The notes under the pieces are model-generated. The model was given only the letters and a program-made list of their open reading frames with translations, was not told the origin of the DNA and did no database searches. A program made the position numbers and the translations under genes. Below are positions 28,453 through 37,497 of a DNA stretch of 64,000 nucleotides, piece after piece (the first letter of the stretch is position 1; the number at the start of each line of letters is the position of its first letter). This DNA is from Sphingomonas sp. S2M10. Its GTDB lineage: Bacteria > Pseudomonadota > Alphaproteobacteria > Sphingomonadales > Sphingomonadaceae. The stretch spans positions 62,001-126,000 of the forward strand of contig NZ_JAAILI010000008.1 of NCBI RefSeq assembly GCF_012650175.1. Reading direction: 5' to 3'.

Positions 28453-30234
28453 TCAGCCATCGCCCCGGTCCTGCACCGCGGCGGTCGCCCCCGCCGACTG
28501 GCTGAAGAGGCCGTCACGCCCGGCATAGAGGTCGCCGGTCTCCTTCTGCGCCTTCAGCCGCGCAATGTCGGTGCGGCGATATTCCGCCTCGGTCTTGTCG
28601 ATCTCGGCGCCGTCCACCCCTACCGCGTCCATGGCCCGGCGTGCCATCACGATCGCGCTTTCCAGCACCTCGCGCACCACGCCGGCCAGCGGCGCGCCCT
28701 TCAGCTTGATCACGCTGCGGCGATCATAGGCGCGCACGAAGATGCTCGCCTTGGGGAAGGCAGCATGCACGCCCTCCACCACCTCGGTGTCCATCGCATC
28801 GCCGTCCTGGCAGAACAGGATCAGTTCGGCATCCGCCGCGCCCGCCTGGCGGAGCAGGTCGATGCGGGTGCCGTCGCCATAATAGACCTTCATGCCGAAG
28901 CTGCCGGCAGTCTCGATCATCTCCACGTCGCGATCGATGATGGTGACGGGAATGCCCTGCGCGATCAGCATCTGCGCCACCGTCTGCCCGAAGCGGCCAT
29001 AGCCGACCACCAGCGCGTTGGCACCTTCCTGGCGCGGACCATCGGGCATGTCGCCGGCCTTGAGGGGCTCGGCACGCAGGCGCCGGGTGGCCATCATCAG
29101 GAAGGGCGTGGTCGCCATCGAGACGGTGACGATCGCGCTGAACACGCTGGCCGCCTGCGGCTCGATCAGCAGCGCCTTCTGCGCTTGGGCAAACAGCACG
29201 AAGCCGAACTCGCCGCCCTGGCTGAGCAGCACCCCCAGCGCGAACGCGCCGCGCGGCTTCATCCCGAACAACAGGCCCAGCCCCATGATCAGCACCGCCT
29301 TGGTGGCGATCAGCGCCAGCGCCATGCCGGCTACGAACAGGGGGCGCTCGGCAATGGCATGGAGGTCCAGCGTCATGCCGACGGCGACGAAGAACAGGCC
29401 CAGCAGAATCGAGCGGAACGGCTCCACATCGGCCTCCAGCTCGTGGCGAAAAGGCGAATCAGCGAGCATCACGCCCGCGATGAATGCCCCCAGCGCGGCG
29501 GAAAGGCCCAGCGCCTCCATCACCGCGGCGCTGGCGATCACCGTCAGCAGACCGGCGAAGACGAACATCTCGCGCTCGTCGAGATTGCCGATCAGGCGGA
29601 ACAGCGGCCGCAACAGGAAGCGCCCGGCCAGCACCAGCCCGACGATCGCGCCGACGGTGTAGAGGCCCAGCAGCCATCCCGGCGGCCCGCCCTGGTCGGC
29701 AGGGTTGCGCGACATCGCCGCGACGATGGTGATCAGCGGGACGATCGACAGGTCCTGGAACAGCAGGATCGCAAAGGCCCGTTCGCCGAAGGGCGTGCGC
29801 AGGCGGCCGGCCGATTGCAGCAGCGGCAGCACCTGCGCGGTGGAGGAAAGCCCCATCGGCAGGCCCAGCGCCAGCGCCGCCGCAAGCGTGGAGCCGGTCA
29901 CCAGCCAGACGATCGCCGCGATCGCGACGCCGCACAGCGCGACCTGCAGCAAGCCGAGCCCGAAAATGTCGCGCCGCATCCGCCACAGACGGGACGGGCT
30001 CAGCTCGAGGCCGACGAGGAACAGGAGGAGCGCGATGCCGAGCTCGGCAATGCCCATCTTGCCCTCGGCATCGCCCACCAGCCCCAGCACATGCGGCCCG
30101 ACCAGCGCCCCCGCGATGAGAAACCCCAGTGTCGCACCCAGGCCGAGCCGCCGGAACAGCAGCACGAAGAACAAGGCGAAGCCGAGCATCGGCACCGCAT
30201 CGGCGAGCAGCGAACCGTCGGCCGCATGTTCCAT
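28453..30234 (-). CDS. Kef-type cation:proton antiporter with TrkA-N domain
   Basis: A 593-residue CPA2 antiporter. About twelve membrane helices fill residues 10-385, with IAELGIALLLFLVGLELSPSRLW and LLFQDLSIVPLI, which carries the transport aspartate. A Rossmann RCK/TrkA-N domain follows (GANALVVGYGRFGQTVAQML near 405), with the acidic strand end at VTIIDRDVEMI, so NAD(H) or another nucleotide gates it. KefB and KefC exchange potassium for protons and are gated by glutathione adducts. No KefF/KefG partner is adjacent. The gene shares one base with the stop of the upstream scaffold-like gene. Confidence 0.93.
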   Translation of the reverse strand: MEHAADGSLLADAVPMLGFALFFVLLFRRLGLGATLGFLIAGALVGPHVLGLVGDAEGKMGIAELGIALLLFLVGLELSPSRLWRMRRDIFGLGLLQVALCGVAIAAIVWLVTGSTLAAALALGLPMGLSSTAQVLPLLQSAGRLRTPFGERAFAILLFQDLSIVPLITIVAAMSRNPADQGGPPGWLLGLYTVGAIVGLVLAGRFLLRPLFRLIGNLDEREMFVFAGLLTVIASAAVMEALGLSAALGAFIAGVMLADSPFRHELEADVEPFRSILLGLFFVAVGMTLDLHAIAERPLFVAGMALALIATKAVLIMGLGLLFGMKPRGAFALGVLLSQGGEFGFVLFAQAQKALLIEPQAASVFSAIVTVSMATTPFLMMATRRLRAEPLKAGDMPDGPRQEGANALVVGYGRFGQTVAQMLIAQGIPVTIIDRDVEMIETAGSFGMKVYYGDGTRIDLLRQAGAADAELILFCQDGDAMDTEVVEGVHAAFPKASIFVRAYDRRSVIKLKGAPLAGVVREVLESAIVMARRAMDAVGVDGAEIDKTEAEYRRTDIARLKAQKETGDLYAGRDGLFSQSAGATAAVQDRGDG

Positions 30235-30668
30235 CAGACGCGCGCCTCGGCCGCGATCGTCGCCGCTTCCGCCGCGGCCTCGAACGCCAGCCGGATCGAG
30301 GCATGGCGGCCGCGATGCGGCAGGGCGGGCGCAAACAATGCCATGCCGGGCCAGTCCGGGGGCGTCTCGCGCTCGCCCGCGAGCCAGGCGGTCAGCGCGT
30401 CGCGCGCGGTAGCGATTTCCGCGGGGGTGCGGCCGAGCACCGCTTCCCCCAGCAGCGCGGCCGAGGCCTGGCCGAGCGCACAGGCGCGGACCAGCATGCC
30501 CAGCTCGGCGACGCGGCCCGAGTCATCGACGGAAATGTCCACGGTGACGCGGCTTCCGCATACCGGCGATCGCTTCTCGGCGGTGCCGCCGGGCGCCGCC
30601 AGCCGCTCGTGATGGGGGATGGCTGCGGCAAGGCGCAGGATTTCCATATTGTAGAGCGGGGCATTCAT
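30234..30668 (-). CDS. IscU/NifU-like iron-sulfur scaffold homologue
   Basis: A 144-residue protein of the NifU N-terminal/IscU fold. The first two scaffold cysteines are present in SPVCGSRVTV and RACALGQASAALL. The C-terminal motif that normally holds the third cysteine reads LPHRGRHASIRLAFEA, with Ala-Ser where Cys is expected. It may still transfer clusters, or it may have another role. Its stop shares a base with the start of the antiporter gene (TGATG), so the two are coupled, an unusual pairing. Confidence 0.8.
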   Translation of the reverse strand: MNAPLYNMEILRLAAAIPHHERLAAPGGTAEKRSPVCGSRVTVDISVDDSGRVAELGMLVRACALGQASAALLGEAVLGRTPAEIATARDALTAWLAGERETPPDWPGMALFAPALPHRGRHASIRLAFEAAAEAATIAAEARV

Positions 30669-30763
30669 GCCCCCGATCTAGGGTAGCCGCCCGGCAGTTG
30701 CGAGCGCGAATTGCCCTTCCTTGGTATGGGTTGCGCGAAGTCGATGGTCCGGCACAGCGAGGA

Positions 30764-31342
30764 TCAGTCCGCCCCGCGCCGGCGCGGGCGAGAGTCGTCC
30801 CGTGCCGCTGCATCCCCGCTTGCATCGTCCCCGCCGAACACCGGCTCGCCCCTGCGGCGGCGGTCGACAAAGTCGCCGATCGCCGCGCTCGTCGTATCGA
30901 GCAGCGGATAGGTGACCGATTTGGTGATCCATTTCGGCCGGTGCGCCCGCCCGCCTTCGAACGTGTCGAGCACCAGCATCAGCACCAGGAACCCCATGCT
31001 GACCAGGATCAGCCCCTTGGCGACGCCGAAGCCGACGCCCAGCGCGCGATCGATCGGCCCCAACGCCGAGTTGCGCATCTGCCCGCCCAGCGTGTTGGCG
31101 ATCAGCCGCCCGCCGAAATAGCTCGTCCCGGCGAGCAGCGCGAAGGCGAGCACCGCCGCCCCGCCCTCGGTACCGATCAGCGGCGCGAGCAGCGCGGTGA
31201 AGCCGGCGTGAAAGAACTTCACTGCCACGACGACGAGGATCCAGGCGAGGAACGCCAGTACCTCGGTGGTGAAGCCGCGCAGGAAGCCGAGGATCGCCGC
31301 ACCGGCGATGATGAGCAGCGTGATGATGTCGAGCCCGGTCAT
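30764..31342 (-). CDS. cvpA: CvpA family membrane protein
   Basis: A 192-residue protein with four membrane helices: MTGLDIITLLIIAGAAILGFLRGFTTEVLAFLAWI at the start, then a GTSYFGGRLIANTL stretch and GPIDRALGVGFGVAKGLILVSM. CvpA is tied to colicin V production, and in alphaproteobacteria to cell envelope and biofilm phenotypes. The tail after residue 160 is highly charged and ends in an arginine-rich stretch. The start at 31342 is the ATG ahead of the first helix. It is divergent from radA across 103 bases. Confidence 0.92.
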   Translation of the reverse strand: MTGLDIITLLIIAGAAILGFLRGFTTEVLAFLAWILVVVAVKFFHAGFTALLAPLIGTEGGAAVLAFALLAGTSYFGGRLIANTLGGQMRNSALGPIDRALGVGFGVAKGLILVSMGFLVLMLVLDTFEGGRAHRPKWITKSVTYPLLDTTSAAIGDFVDRRRRGEPVFGGDDASGDAAARDDSRPRRRGAD

Positions 31343-31445
31343 GCATGCTCCATAGCAGCGTGGCGCCGGCGGTGAAGAGGCACCGTGCCTTCGGCGCACC
31401 ACGGGTGCCGTTCCCTTTTCGTTTCCACTCCGCTACAGGCAATTC

Positions 31446-32825
31446 ATGGCAAAACTCCAGAAGCGCTATGTCTGCCAGGCCTGCGGGTCGGTCACGTCGA
31501 AATGGGCGGGGCAATGCGCCGATTGCGCGGAATGGAACACCCTGGTCGAGGAGGCCGGCGGCGCGCCCACGCCGTTCCAGGCTAAGCATCATCTGCAAAC
31601 GGGCGGCCGGATGATCCAGCTCTCCGGGCTCGATACCGAGATTGCCCTGCCCGAGCGGATGCCGAGCAGCATCGCCGAATTCGATCGCGCGCTGGGCGGC
31701 GGCTTCGTCGAAGGCTCGGCGACGCTGATCGGCGGCGATCCCGGCATCGGCAAGTCGACGCTGTTGCTCCAGGCCGCCGCGCGAATCGCCACTCGCGGGC
31801 TTTCGGTGGCCTATGTCTCGGGCGAAGAGGCGGCCGATCAGGTGCGGCTGCGCGCACGCCGGCTGGGCGTGGGCCAGGCGCCGGTGCAGCTCGCCGCCGC
31901 CACCTCGGTGCGCGACATCCTCACCACGCTGAGCCTGGGCACGCCACCCGACCTGCTGATCATCGATTCGATCCAGACGATGCATTCCGACCTGATCGAG
32001 GGCGCTCCCGGCACCGTCAGCCAGGTTCGCGCCAGCGCACAGGAGCTGATCCGCTTCGCCAAGGAACGCGGCACCGCGCTGGTGATGGTGGGCCATGTCA
32101 CCAAGGACGGGTCGATCGCGGGGCCGCGCGTGCTGGAGCACATGGTCGACACCGTGCTCGCCTTCGAAGGCGAGCGCAGCCACCTGTACCGCATCCTGCG
32201 CGCGGTAAAGAACCGTTTTGGCGGTACCGACGAGATTGGCGTGTTCGCGATGCAGACCGAGGGGCTCGCCGAAGTCGCCAACCCCTCCTCGCTGTTCCTC
32301 ACCCAGCGCGACGAGAGCGTCACCGGCACCGTCGTCTTCCCGGCGCTGGAAGGCACGCGGCCGGTACTCGTGGAAGTACAGGCGCTTACCGTGCGTCTCG
32401 GCTCCGGCGCCACGCCGCGACGCTCGGTGGTCGGGTGGGATTCGGCGCGCCTGTCGATGGTGCTCGCGGTCCTGGAGGCGCGGTGCGGCCTCAGCTTCTC
32501 GGCCTGCGAAGTCTATCTCAACATCGCCGGCGGCTACCGCATCCAAGATCCCGCCGCCGATCTGGCGGTTGCCGCCGCGCTGGTCTCTGCCCTGTCGGAG
32601 CGACCAATCCCCGCCGATGCCGTCGTCTTCGGTGAAATCGCGCTGTCCGGCGAAGTCCGCCCTGTCGCCCATGCGGCGTTGCGGATGCGCGAATCCGCCA
32701 AGCTGGGCTTCGAACAGGCCCTCGCGCCCGCCTCCCCCCATGCCAAGGGCAGCGACCCGCTGCCCCTGCGTGTGGCCGATTACCGCACTCTCGGCGGGCT
32801 GGTGGAGCAGTTGCTCGGGAAATAG
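31446..32825 (+). CDS. radA: DNA repair protein RadA
   Basis: A 459-residue RecA-related helicase that extends D-loops in recombination. It has the N-terminal four-cysteine zinc finger (CQACGSVTSKWAGQCADCAEW), the Walker A GGDPGIGKST, the RadA-specific VKNRFG motif and a C-terminal Lon-like domain that ends with PVAHAALRMRESAKLGFEQAL. The ATG at 31446 is directly ahead of the zinc finger. No gene follows on the same strand for more than 200 bases, so it is probably monocistronic. Confidence 0.97.
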   Translation: MAKLQKRYVCQACGSVTSKWAGQCADCAEWNTLVEEAGGAPTPFQAKHHLQTGGRMIQLSGLDTEIALPERMPSSIAEFDRALGGGFVEGSATLIGGDPGIGKSTLLLQAAARIATRGLSVAYVSGEEAADQVRLRARRLGVGQAPVQLAAATSVRDILTTLSLGTPPDLLIIDSIQTMHSDLIEGAPGTVSQVRASAQELIRFAKERGTALVMVGHVTKDGSIAGPRVLEHMVDTVLAFEGERSHLYRILRAVKNRFGGTDEIGVFAMQTEGLAEVANPSSLFLTQRDESVTGTVVFPALEGTRPVLVEVQALTVRLGSGATPRRSVVGWDSARLSMVLAVLEARCGLSFSACEVYLNIAGGYRIQDPAADLAVAAALVSALSERPIPADAVVFGEIALSGEVRPVAHAALRMRESAKLGFEQALAPASPHAKGSDPLPLRVADYRTLGGLVEQLLGK

Positions 32826-32895
32826 CTCCATATCTGCATTAATGCGTATTCATGCTGGTTAACGCGCGGTCGGTTTGGTACACCCGGCACGTCAG

Positions 32896-32971
32896 CGGAG
32901 AGGCCGAATGGCGGCAGCAACTGCCGCCGGGCTTTCTCCGGAACCAATGAGCGACTCTCGTAGTTGAGTCG
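32896..32971 (+). promoter_or_regulatory. Structured leader ahead of the PEP-CTERM gene
   Basis: Within 80 bases there is an outer stem CGGAGA/TCTCCG (32896-32901, 32935-32940) around a perfect inner stem GGCGGCAG-CAA-CTGCCGCC (32910-32928), followed by CGACTC/GAGTCG (32952-32957, 32966-32971). It could be a regulatory leader; no known riboswitch family was recognised. Confidence 0.4.
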
Positions 32972-33047
32972 TGCTAAGTGTTTACCACAGTTGCGAATAG
33001 TTAACACCTGCTGGCGTATGCGAGCAAAATGGGGCGGGAGCACTGAC

Positions 33048-33806
33048 TTGAAAGCGAGAAAGGACCCACAGGGGCGGCACCGCGCACGCAAGTTGGGCGT
33101 CGCAGCAGCAGCTGTGACACTGCTTTCGGCTACCTCGGCCGGCGTCGCCGTGCCGACCGTCGCTGCAGCGGTGCAGGAGGTGTCCAAGGCGCTTTCCGTG
33201 CTGACGGCGCGATCGCCGGGGGTTCGGGAAGCCGGCGCACACAGCACCAAGGGCAAGCGCAAATATAGCCGGGTCGCCAAGAAGAACCCGCGCGGCGCGC
33301 TCACGCCCGACTCGCTCGCCAGAAACGGTGTTGCCTATCCCAAGGCCTTCGACCTTTCGGCGGATCAGGCCCCCATACCGGCGTCGCTGCCGTTGCCGGC
33401 GGACGCACCGCTCGAAGGGATGACGGCACTTGCGTCGAATTTCGGGTCGCTGTCCCCGTTTGCGGACATCGTGCCCGCACCTGGCCCGGCAAGCTTTGGC
33501 GGCAACTCCATCGTCCCGAGCGGCGGTGGCGGCGGCGGAGGCGGCGGCATAGCACCACCGCTCGGCATTGATACGCCGACGCCTACGCCGACCCCCACAC
33601 CTACGCCGGAACCAACTCCCACGCCGCAACCGACGCCTACGCCGGAACCAACACCTACGCCGGAACCCCCGCCGCCGCCTCCGCCGCCGCCCACGCCGGT
33701 CCCGCCGGGCGTGCCGGAGCCTTCGCAGTGGCTGATGCTCGTCACCGCATTCGGGATCCTGGGCGGCGTGATGCGTCGGCGCAACCGGAGCGAAGCCTCG
33801 GCCTGA
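33048..33806 (+). CDS. PEP-CTERM anchored protein with Pro-Thr repeat linker
   Basis: A protein of about 252 residues. After a hydrophobic segment (LGVAAAAVTLLSATSAGVAV) it has a low-complexity body, a glycine run, and a 35-residue PTPTP and PEPTP repeat (DNA 33574-33680). It ends VPEPSQWLMLVTAFGILGG and MRRRNRSEASA, the PEP motif, helix and arginine cluster of PEP-CTERM sorting signals, which send proteins to the surface through an exosortase. No catalytic domain is seen. I favour TTG 33048, since GGGAG lies seven bases upstream; ATG 33018 is the alternative. Its stop overlaps the following L,D-transpeptidase start. Confidence 0.75.
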   Translation: MKARKDPQGRHRARKLGVAAAAVTLLSATSAGVAVPTVAAAVQEVSKALSVLTARSPGVREAGAHSTKGKRKYSRVAKKNPRGALTPDSLARNGVAYPKAFDLSADQAPIPASLPLPADAPLEGMTALASNFGSLSPFADIVPAPGPASFGGNSIVPSGGGGGGGGGIAPPLGIDTPTPTPTPTPTPEPTPTPQPTPTPEPTPTPEPPPPPPPPPTPVPPGVPEPSQWLMLVTAFGILGGVMRRRNRSEASA

Positions 33807-34429
33807 TGCGGATGCGGCCCCAACTCGGCCTATGGATTTCCCTTGGCGCGGCCTCTTTGTTGCTGGTCGCGCTCGCGGCCAAGGCCTTCGTGCCCCGACC
33901 CGCGCGGCAGGCATCGACCGCGAGCCGGCCGATGCCCGAAACAACAGGCGGACGCATTCGCTTCTCGGACAGTGACCAGCAGCAACTGCGGCTTGGCGAC
34001 GGCAGCACCCGCGTGGTGCGCAGCCTGCTGCACGTGCCGGACCGCATGGCGTTCGGCACCTTCGTCTGGGATGATGCCGGCATTCCCCCGGGCAGGATCT
34101 GGCTTCGCATAGACCTGTCGCGCCAGATCCTGTCCGTGTTCCGCGGCGAGGACGAGATTGCGACCAGCGTCGTTCTCTACGGCCAGGACGAAACCCCTAC
34201 CCCGATCGGCAACTTCCCCATCCGGGGCATGGAGCGGAACCACCGGTCAAACGCCTATGACGCCATGATGCCGTACACGCTGTGGCTCACCAATGACGGG
34301 ATCGCCATTCATGGCAGCAACGTCCGCCAAGGTCTCGCCACCCATGGCTGTATCGGCGTGCCGGAGGCGTTTGCAAAGCGTCTGTTCGGGGTCGTGAAGC
34401 GCGGCGATCTGGTCTCGGTGGTGCGCTAG
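33806..34429 (+). CDS. L,D-transpeptidase (YkuD family)
   Basis: A 207-residue protein with one N-terminal membrane helix (LWISLGAASLLLVALAAKAF) and a C-terminal YkuD domain. The catalytic motif is IAIHGSNVRQGLATHGCIGVP, with His169, His180 and the nucleophile Cys182. The preceding RIWLRIDLSRQILSVFRG and PTPIGNFPIRGME are typical of the fold. It makes 3-3 peptidoglycan crosslinks or attaches proteins to peptidoglycan. Its ATG shares a base with the stop of the PEP-CTERM gene, so the two are coupled. Confidence 0.92.
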   Translation: MRMRPQLGLWISLGAASLLLVALAAKAFVPRPARQASTASRPMPETTGGRIRFSDSDQQQLRLGDGSTRVVRSLLHVPDRMAFGTFVWDDAGIPPGRIWLRIDLSRQILSVFRGEDEIATSVVLYGQDETPTPIGNFPIRGMERNHRSNAYDAMMPYTLWLTNDGIAIHGSNVRQGLATHGCIGVPEAFAKRLFGVVKRGDLVSVVR

Positions 34430-34505
34430 ATCGTCCGACACGGATCCGGGAAGCGCCGCCGTTGAAGCGGGCCCCACCCTCCAGCAACATGTCGCGGTTC
34501 GACGC

Positions 34506-35174
34506 TCAGCGTGCGCCCGGCACCATCGCCCTTTCCTCGTTGCGGGCGAGCGCGGCATAGACCGACATGCCGTTGCGCGTGCGGCTGACGTCGATCACGC
34601 ACATATGCCCATAGGCGCTATGGCTGCCGCAACCGACGCCGGCATAGCGGAGGTCACGGTTGAACAGCAGCTCGCGGTGGCCGCGGTCGGGCACGCCGTC
34701 GTCGATCACCAACTGGCGGACGACCTCGTCGGCATCGGCATAGCCATAGGAAATGTCTTCCCCCACCAGCCGGCCGCCGCCGCGGCGCTGAACGCGATCT
34801 CCCGGCGAGGCACCATCCGGCGAAAAATGGCCCCGCGTGCCGAGCGCGCCCTGCACCACGACATGGTCGCGCGCGGCAAGGCCGAGCAATTCGGCGCGGG
34901 TCAGGGGCGGTAGCGGCTGCTGCAGTTCGAGAAAGGCAATAGCCTCCTCCACCGCATCGACGCCTTCACGGGTGATCTGCCCGCGCTCATAGCCGGGCAG
35001 GTACAAGATGTTCCCGCGGAAATGCGCGCGCAACCGGCGCAGCCGCTCGGCATAGGCGACCGGATCCTGGCGGACATGATTGACCCGCTCAAGGACCTGA
35101 TCTTCCAGGCTCGGCACTTCATTCGCTGCGATCAGTAGAAATGCGCCACTCGCCAAGACGGCGCGCACGATCAT
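34506..35174 (-). CDS. CAP domain (SCP-like) secreted protein
   Basis: A 222-residue protein with a signal peptide (MIVRAVLASGAFLLIAANEV) and one CAP domain. Family marks are LERVNHVRQDPVAYAERL, GTRGHFSPDGASPGDRV, the GEDISYGYADADEVVRQLVIDDGVPDRGHRELLFN core and VGCGSHSAYGHMCVIDVS. Bacterial CAP proteins are extracellular or periplasmic; several bind lipids, and the activity of this one is not clear. The start at 35174 is the ATG at the signal peptide; a TTG at 35201 would lengthen it by nine residues. It converges on the L,D-transpeptidase gene. Confidence 0.88.
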   Translation of the reverse strand: MIVRAVLASGAFLLIAANEVPSLEDQVLERVNHVRQDPVAYAERLRRLRAHFRGNILYLPGYERGQITREGVDAVEEAIAFLELQQPLPPLTRAELLGLAARDHVVVQGALGTRGHFSPDGASPGDRVQRRGGGRLVGEDISYGYADADEVVRQLVIDDGVPDRGHRELLFNRDLRYAGVGCGSHSAYGHMCVIDVSRTRNGMSVYAALARNEERAMVPGAR

Positions 35175-35423
35175 CCGCACACCAGCCACCGGAAACTCCA
35201 AACATTACGGCCATGGAATGGCCGAATTGCCTGGGTTGATGTGACGCACTACGCGCAAATATCTGGTGCATGACTTTGGTTATTGACCAGGGATAACCGG
35301 TAATTAACTATGTGCTCGAGCCGGACGGCAGCGGATTAGCGGAGCACTACGCAATTTTCCGATGGCGACGACGACAAGATGCGATGCTGTCCACACCGCC
35401 GCGGCGCTGGCAAAAGGCGGCGC

Positions 35424-35924
35424 ATGTCCGCACCCGTTCCCACGCCTTTCCTGCCGCGCCATCTTGCGCCGGCCCTTGTCCTTCAGTCGCAGGTCTATCC
35501 CGCGTTCCTGGTCGAGCCTGAAGACGCCTTTGCGAGCCGCCTGCGAGTGGCGGCACCTTTCAACCTGGTTATCGAACGGGAGGGGTGCCTGCTCGCCTAT
35601 CTCTTTGCCCATGCCTGGCCGCGCCGATCGCCGCCCGCTGTCGGCACGGTGCTTGCCTCGGATCAAGACGGGGATACGCTGTACCTGCACGATCTGGCCG
35701 TCTCGCCCGCAGCGCGCGGAACCGGGATCGGGCAGCTTCTGGTGGCGCACGGCATGGCGCTGGCCGCCGCCGCCGGCCTGGAGCGCGCCGAACTGATCGC
35801 GGTGGAGGGCGCCGCCGACTATTGGCGACGGCTCGGCTTCCGCGCGGAAACGCCGCCATCGGCGCTGGCCGACAAGGTGGCAGCCTATGGCCCGGCGGCA
35901 CGATGGATGTGGCGACCGCTCTAA
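35424..35924 (+). CDS. GNAT family N-acetyltransferase
   Basis: A 166-residue acetyltransferase with the acetyl-CoA motif LHDLAVSPAARGTGIGQLLVAHGM and the later strand ELIAVEGAADYWRRLGFR, both typical of GNAT enzymes. The start at 35424 follows AAAAGGCGG. The acceptor is unknown. It lies 69 bases upstream of the S10 peptidase gene on the same strand and may be co-transcribed with it. Confidence 0.88.
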   Translation: MSAPVPTPFLPRHLAPALVLQSQVYPAFLVEPEDAFASRLRVAAPFNLVIEREGCLLAYLFAHAWPRRSPPAVGTVLASDQDGDTLYLHDLAVSPAARGTGIGQLLVAHGMALAAAAGLERAELIAVEGAADYWRRLGFRAETPPSALADKVAAYGPAARWMWRPL

Positions 35925-35993
35925 GCGGCAGGTGATGGATTTGGCCGGCGCATGGCGCTAGGCTGGGTGCCCAACATTCCGGGGGATCCGTTC

Positions 35994-37490
35994 TTGCGCC
36001 ACAGCATCCTGATCGCGGCCAGCGTCGCCGCCCTTTTTCTCGCACCGCAAGCGCCGGCACAGGACAAGAAAACCGATGCTGCGGCGGAAAAAGGCGAGGA
36101 AAAGGCCGACCTGCCGCCGCTGCCCGCCGACAAGACGATCGGCCAGACCGCGATGATCGGCGGCAAGCCCATCCGCTATCAGGCAACGGTCGGCAAGCTT
36201 CCGGTCTATGATGCGAAGGGCAAGAAGATCGGCGAGGTGGTCTACACCGCCTATGTCGTGCCCGGGGGCGGCCCGCAGCGGCCGGTGACCTTCGCGTTCA
36301 ACGGCGGGCCGGGCGCTTCCTCCGTCTATCTCAATCTCGGCGCGATAGGCCCGAAGCGGGTGCAGTTCGGCGACAAGGGCGACGCGCCCTCGGACGCGCC
36401 GCTGCTGGTCGACAATCCCGCCAGCTGGCTGGACATGACCGATCTGGTGTTCATCGATCCGATCGGCACCGGCTTCAGCCGCAGCCTGGTCGACGAAGCG
36501 GCGACCAAGAAGGCGTTCTACGCCAACGAACCCGACATCAAATATCTCTCGCGCATCGTCTATGACTGGCTGGTCAAGAATGAGCGGCTGCGCTCGCCCA
36601 AATTCTTGATGGGCGAAAGCTATGGCGGCTATCGCGCGCCGCGCATCGCCTATGAGCTGCAGACCCAGCTCGGCGTCGGCGTGAACGGCATGGTGATGGT
36701 ATCCCCCTATCTTGATCCGGCGGCGACCGCCGGATCGGATGCGCTGTCCCCGCTACCCTGGATGATCGCCCTGCCCTCGATGGCCGCCGGGCATCTGGAG
36801 CGCCAGGGCAAGCTCACGCCGCAGGCGATGGCGGGCGTCGAGGCCTATACCCGCGGCGCGTTCGCCACCGATCTTCTCGCGGGCCGATCGGATCCGCAGG
36901 CCACGGCCCGCCTGAGCGCGAAGGTCACCGAGCTCACCGGTCTTGATCCGCAGCTCGTCCGCCGGCTCGACGGCCGGATCGACGAAGGCACCTATCTGCG
37001 CGAAGTGCATCGCGACGACGGCAAGATCGGCAGCGTCTATGATTCGAACGTCGATGCCTTCGATCCCTTCCCCAACTCCGCCGAACGCAAGTCGGGCGAT
37101 CCGATCCTGGAAGGAATTATCGCGCCGACCACCAGCGCGATGGTGGATTTCATCACCCGCGAAGTGGGCTGGAAGACGGGCGCGCAGTACAACGCGCTTT
37201 CCTATTCGGTGAACGCGGCATGGGACCGCGGCACGCCCGACGATGCGCCGGTCAGCGAGCTGCGCAAGGCGGTGGCGAACGATCCGAAGATGGGCGTGCT
37301 GATCGTGCACGGCTATAACGATCTGTCCTGCCCCTATTTCGGGTCCCGACTGATCATCGATCAGATGCCGCGGTTCGGCGTGGAGCAGCGCGTCAAGCTG
37401 GGCGTCTATCCCGGCGGCCACATGTTCTACGCCCGCCGCGCGAGTGCGGAAGCGTTCAAGGCCGATGCGCGGGCGCTGTACGTCCGGTAA
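35994..37490 (+). CDS. Serine carboxypeptidase, peptidase family S10
   Basis: A secreted peptidase of about 498 residues. The signal peptide follows the chosen TTG start (MRHSILIAASVAALFLAPQAPAQ). The catalytic triad is Ser in MGESYGGYR (residue 209 from this start), Asp in HGYNDLSCPY and His in YPGGHMFY, and the oxyanion motif is FAFNGGPGASSVYLNLG. S10 enzymes remove C-terminal residues at acidic pH. I prefer TTG 35994, since GGGGGA lies just upstream; ATG 35952 would add 14 residues. A long perfect hairpin follows the stop. Confidence 0.9.
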   Translation: MRHSILIAASVAALFLAPQAPAQDKKTDAAAEKGEEKADLPPLPADKTIGQTAMIGGKPIRYQATVGKLPVYDAKGKKIGEVVYTAYVVPGGGPQRPVTFAFNGGPGASSVYLNLGAIGPKRVQFGDKGDAPSDAPLLVDNPASWLDMTDLVFIDPIGTGFSRSLVDEAATKKAFYANEPDIKYLSRIVYDWLVKNERLRSPKFLMGESYGGYRAPRIAYELQTQLGVGVNGMVMVSPYLDPAATAGSDALSPLPWMIALPSMAAGHLERQGKLTPQAMAGVEAYTRGAFATDLLAGRSDPQATARLSAKVTELTGLDPQLVRRLDGRIDEGTYLREVHRDDGKIGSVYDSNVDAFDPFPNSAERKSGDPILEGIIAPTTSAMVDFITREVGWKTGAQYNALSYSVNAAWDRGTPDDAPVSELRKAVANDPKMGVLIVHGYNDLSCPYFGSRLIIDQMPRFGVEQRVKLGVYPGGHMFYARRASAEAFKADARALYVR

Positions 37491-37497
37491 CCAGCCC

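Noticed and set aside
28078..30612. Long plus-strand frame opposite the Kef-type antiporter
   Set aside because: Low-complexity translation with no motif; the antiporter on the other strand has clear membrane helices and a Rossmann domain.
33574..33690. Short direct repeats that could be read as a CRISPR array
   Set aside because: The units are in-frame PTP and PEP codons inside the PEP-CTERM gene; there are no spacers and no cas genes.
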